A program made the position numbers and the translations under genes. This document shows positions 12,695 to 14,812 of a stretch of 14,812 bases of DNA, in pieces. Under the pieces are notes generated by a model. That model ran no database searches, was not told the origin of the DNA, and worked only from the letters and a program-made list of their open reading frames with translations. This DNA comes from an uncultured Bacteroidales bacterium. GTDB taxonomy: Bacteria > Bacteroidota > Bacteroidia > Bacteroidales > P3. The stretch lies in the NCBI GenBank assembly GCA_947179195.1, contig CAMXAS010000016.1, positions 1-14,812 on the forward strand, given 5' to 3'. Each line of letters starts with the position of its first letter. Positions within the stretch are counted from its first letter, which is position 1.

Positions 12695-14812
12695 TCTTCC
12701 CATTTCCTGAACTTCAGCCGCAGGCTGTTGCCCACCACCGACACCGAACTGAACGCCATGGCGGCGCTCGCCAGCATCGGGTTCAGTAAGAAGCCCGTAA
12801 ACGGATAGAGCACGCCGGCCGCCACCGGGATGGCGATGACGTTATAGATGAACGCCCAAAACAGATTCTGCTTCACGCTCCGCATCGTCTTGCCCGACCA
12901 GTCGATGACGCGCGGCAAAAGCGCGAGCCGGTTCTGCAAGAGCGTGACCATGGCCACCTGCATGGCCACGTCCGTACCCTCGCCCATCGCCACGCTGACG
13001 TCGGCCACGGCCAGGGCCTGGCTGTCGTTGACGCCGTCGCCCACCATCGCGACCTTGTGGCCGGCCTGCTGCAAGGCCTGTATGTATTTCGCCTTGTCGT
13101 CGGGCAACAGACCGCTTTTATAATGCGTAATATTGAGCCGACCGGCCACGCGCGCCACGGAGGCTTCATGGTCGCCGCTCAAGATGCAAACGTCTATGCC
13201 GGCGGCCTGCAAGCCCGCCACGGCGGCCGGGGCTTCGTCCTGCAAGCGGTCGGCCACGGCCATGGCCGCCAGGATTTCGTTGCCGCGTCCCAAGACGGCC
13301 AACGTATGGCCCTGCGCTTCCCACGGCGTCAACAGGGCGTCCGTCGCGGCGGCATCGGTCTGTTGCGCCCGCGCGTAGGCGCGGCTACCCAGCCAGTACG
13401 TCTCGCCGGCGGCCGAGAACTGCAAGCCCTTGCCCGCCACATTCGTATAATCCGATATTTCAGGCAGTTCGGCCACGGTCTCCGCCCCGGCTTCCACCTG
13501 CGCGTCTATCCAAGCCGTCACCGCCCGCGCCACCGGATGCGTGCTCCGCGTCTCGGCCGCCTTGAGCAAGGCCAATAGTTGCGCCCGCGCCACCGACGTA
13601 CCGAACCACACCGCCTGCACGCCGGGTTTGCCTTCGGTCAGCGTGCCCGTCTTGTCCAACACCACCGTATCCACGCGGCACAACTGCTCCAACGCGGCGG
13701 CATCCTTGATAAGCACATGGCGTTCGGCCGCCTTGCCGATGCCCACCATGAGCGCGGTCGGCGTGGCCAAGCCCAACGCACAGGGGCACGCGATGACCAA
13801 TACCGACACCATGGCGTTCAGGGCCTCGGCGAAACGCGCCGTGCCGCCCACCGCCATCCAAACCGCAAACGTCAACAACGACAGCCCCATGACCGTCGGC
13901 ACGAAGATGCCGGCCACCTTGTCGGCCGTGCGTTGAATCGGGGCCTTGCTGCCCTGCGCCTCGCGCACCTTGCGTATCATGGCCGACAGGTACGTGGCTT
14001 CGCCCGAAGCCGTGACTTCCACCTGCAACGTGCCGTCGCCGTTCAGCGTGCCGGCCAAGACCTTGTCGCCGGCCTGCCGCCGCACCGGTACCGGCTCGCC
14101 CGTCATCGTGCTTTCATCGACGAACGACTGGCCTTCCGACACGCGCCCGTCGACCGGCACTTTCTCGCCCGGCCGTACCAACACCGTATCGCCCGGCCGC
14201 AACAGCACGATATCGACCGGTTCGAAGTTCCCGTTCCTGAGCGCCATGGCCTCGCTCGCCTGCAAGGCCACCAAGCCTTTCAGCGCTTCCGACGTGCCCT
14301 GCTTGGCCCGTTCCTCCAAGAACTTGCCCAACAGGACGAACGCGATGATCATGCCGGACGCCTCGTAATACAGATGCGGATGCAGGCCGCGGCTCGTCCA
14401 AAAGTCGGGACAGACCGTATTGAACAGGCTGAATAGGAACGAGACCGCCGTACTCAAGGCCACGAGCGTATCCATGTCGGCCGAGAGCCGCCGCGCCTGT
14501 TTCCACGCCCGGATATAATAATCGCGGCCGAACAGCAGCATGACCGCCAGCGACAAGCCCATCATAATCCAGCCCTTGCCTGGGAAGTCCCAGCCGTGGC
14601 TCATGCCGAGCACCATCAACGGGATACCCAATGCCCATGCGCCCAGCACGCGCTTTTTCAAACGGCGATAGGCCTTGCGCTGTTGTTCTGCCTGTTCCTT
14701 GAACGGGTCGGCCGTGGCCAATATCAGCGTATAGCCCATGTCGGCCACCGCTTTCCGAAACGCGGCCAAGTCCATGCGGTCGGCATCGTAAGTCAGGCTG
14801 ATGGTGCTGTCG
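12691..14812 (-). CDS. copA: Cu(+)-type P1B ATPase (copper exporter), N-terminus off right edge
   Basis: At least 706 codons are in the window and the frame stays open to the right edge. The first visible residues (DSTISLTYDADRMDLAAFRKAV) are the end of a heavy-metal-associated domain, so the Met at 14775 is internal and the metal-binding CxxC lies outside. Counting from that Met, the ATPase parts are TGEP at 225-228 (actuator), the membrane CPC at 330-332, DKTGT with the phosphorylated Asp374, the HP motif at 413-414, and GDGVND near 579-584. Late-helix residues Y644/N645 and the MAFSS run (673-677) match the copper sites of CopA rather than the zinc/cadmium type. It should pump Cu(+) out of the cytosol using ATP. 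The hinge segment reads GEGTDVAMQ where many CopA have GTGTDVAIE. No regulator gene is in view. Confidence 0.92.
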   Translation of the reverse strand, partial: DSTISLTYDADRMDLAAFRKAVADMGYTLILATADPFKEQAEQQRKAYRRLKKRVLGAWALGIPLMVLGMSHGWDFPGKGWIMMGLSLAVMLLFGRDYYIRAWKQARRLSADMDTLVALSTAVSFLFSLFNTVCPDFWTSRGLHPHLYYEASGMIIAFVLLGKFLEERAKQGTSEALKGLVALQASEAMALRNGNFEPVDIVLLRPGDTVLVRPGEKVPVDGRVSEGQSFVDESTMTGEPVPVRRQAGDKVLAGTLNGDGTLQVEVTASGEATYLSAMIRKVREAQGSKAPIQRTADKVAGIFVPTVMGLSLLTFAVWMAVGGTARFAEALNAMVSVLVIACPCALGLATPTALMVGIGKAAERHVLIKDAAALEQLCRVDTVVLDKTGTLTEGKPGVQAVWFGTSVARAQLLALLKAAETRSTHPVARAVTAWIDAQVEAGAETVAELPEISDYTNVAGKGLQFSAAGETYWLGSRAYARAQQTDAAATDALLTPWEAQGHTLAVLGRGNEILAAMAVADRLQDEAPAAVAGLQAAGIDVCILSGDHEASVARVAGRLNITHYKSGLLPDDKAKYIQALQQAGHKVAMVGDGVNDSQALAVADVSVAMGEGTDVAMQVAMVTLLQNRLALLPRVIDWSGKTMRSVKQNLFWAFIYNVIAIPVAAGVLYPFTGFLLNPMLASAAMAFSSVSVVGNSLRLKFRKWED

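Noticed and set aside
13579..14436. Plus-strand open frame of 285 codons antisense to copA
   Set aside because: Arg/His-rich shadow of a clear P-type ATPase; no promoter or family motif.

Overview
The window looks like a chromosomal stretch from a GC-rich member of the Bacteroidota, probably order Bacteroidales. Four things support this. The promoters match the Bacteroidota sigma-ABfr pattern (a TAnnTTTG -7 box, sometimes with a TTTG or TTG -33 box). Start codons usually lack a Shine-Dalgarno sequence. The S1 protein has the roughly 600-residue six-domain form. Families typical of the phylum are present (DUF4254, GT2 with a membrane tail, SprT-like). The genus cannot be fixed from the sequence alone. 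There are no tRNA or rRNA genes, CRISPR arrays, insertion sequences or phage genes. No gene-free stretch exceeds 300 bases; the longest are the rpsA leader (about 170 bases) and the gap between the SDR gene and tatA (about 130 bases).

Layout, left to right. (1) The N-terminus of guaB (IMP dehydrogenase, minus strand) runs off the left edge; a short putative lipoprotein gene diverges from it under back-to-back promoters. (2) A minus-strand operon encodes a small acidic protein, an M23/LysM cell-wall peptidase and a SprT-like metalloprotease-fold protein; the last runs convergently into the lipoprotein gene. (3) coaD (phosphopantetheine adenylyltransferase) and a membrane-tailed GT2 glycosyltransferase form a tight minus-strand pair just behind rpsA, which ends in a good intrinsic terminator. 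(4) rpsA has a long leader and its own promoter, followed upstream by a beta-barrel outer-membrane protein gene whose promoter almost touches its start codon. (5) On the plus strand, DUF4254, a GT9 glycosyltransferase and mazG are translationally coupled. (6) Convergent to them is a minus-strand SDR dehydrogenase plus metallo-beta-lactamase-fold hydrolase pair. (7) tatA and tatC (plus strand) diverge from the SDR gene. (8) A Cu(+)-type P-ATPase (copA-like, minus strand) shares its stop-codon bases with tatC and runs off the right edge without its N-terminal metal-binding motif.

The content is mainly housekeeping and envelope biology: purine and CoA synthesis, translation, nucleotide cleansing, envelope glycan synthesis, peptidoglycan hydrolysis, folded-protein export and copper export. 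I found no convincing new multi-gene system. The observations most worth a second look are small: an apparently near-leaderless outer-membrane protein mRNA, coaD starting 12 bases past the rpsA terminator, an unusual ATP-binding motif in CoaD, the GT2 domain fusion, the DUF4254-GT9 coupling and the structured rpsA leader with an isolated Shine-Dalgarno-like stretch.
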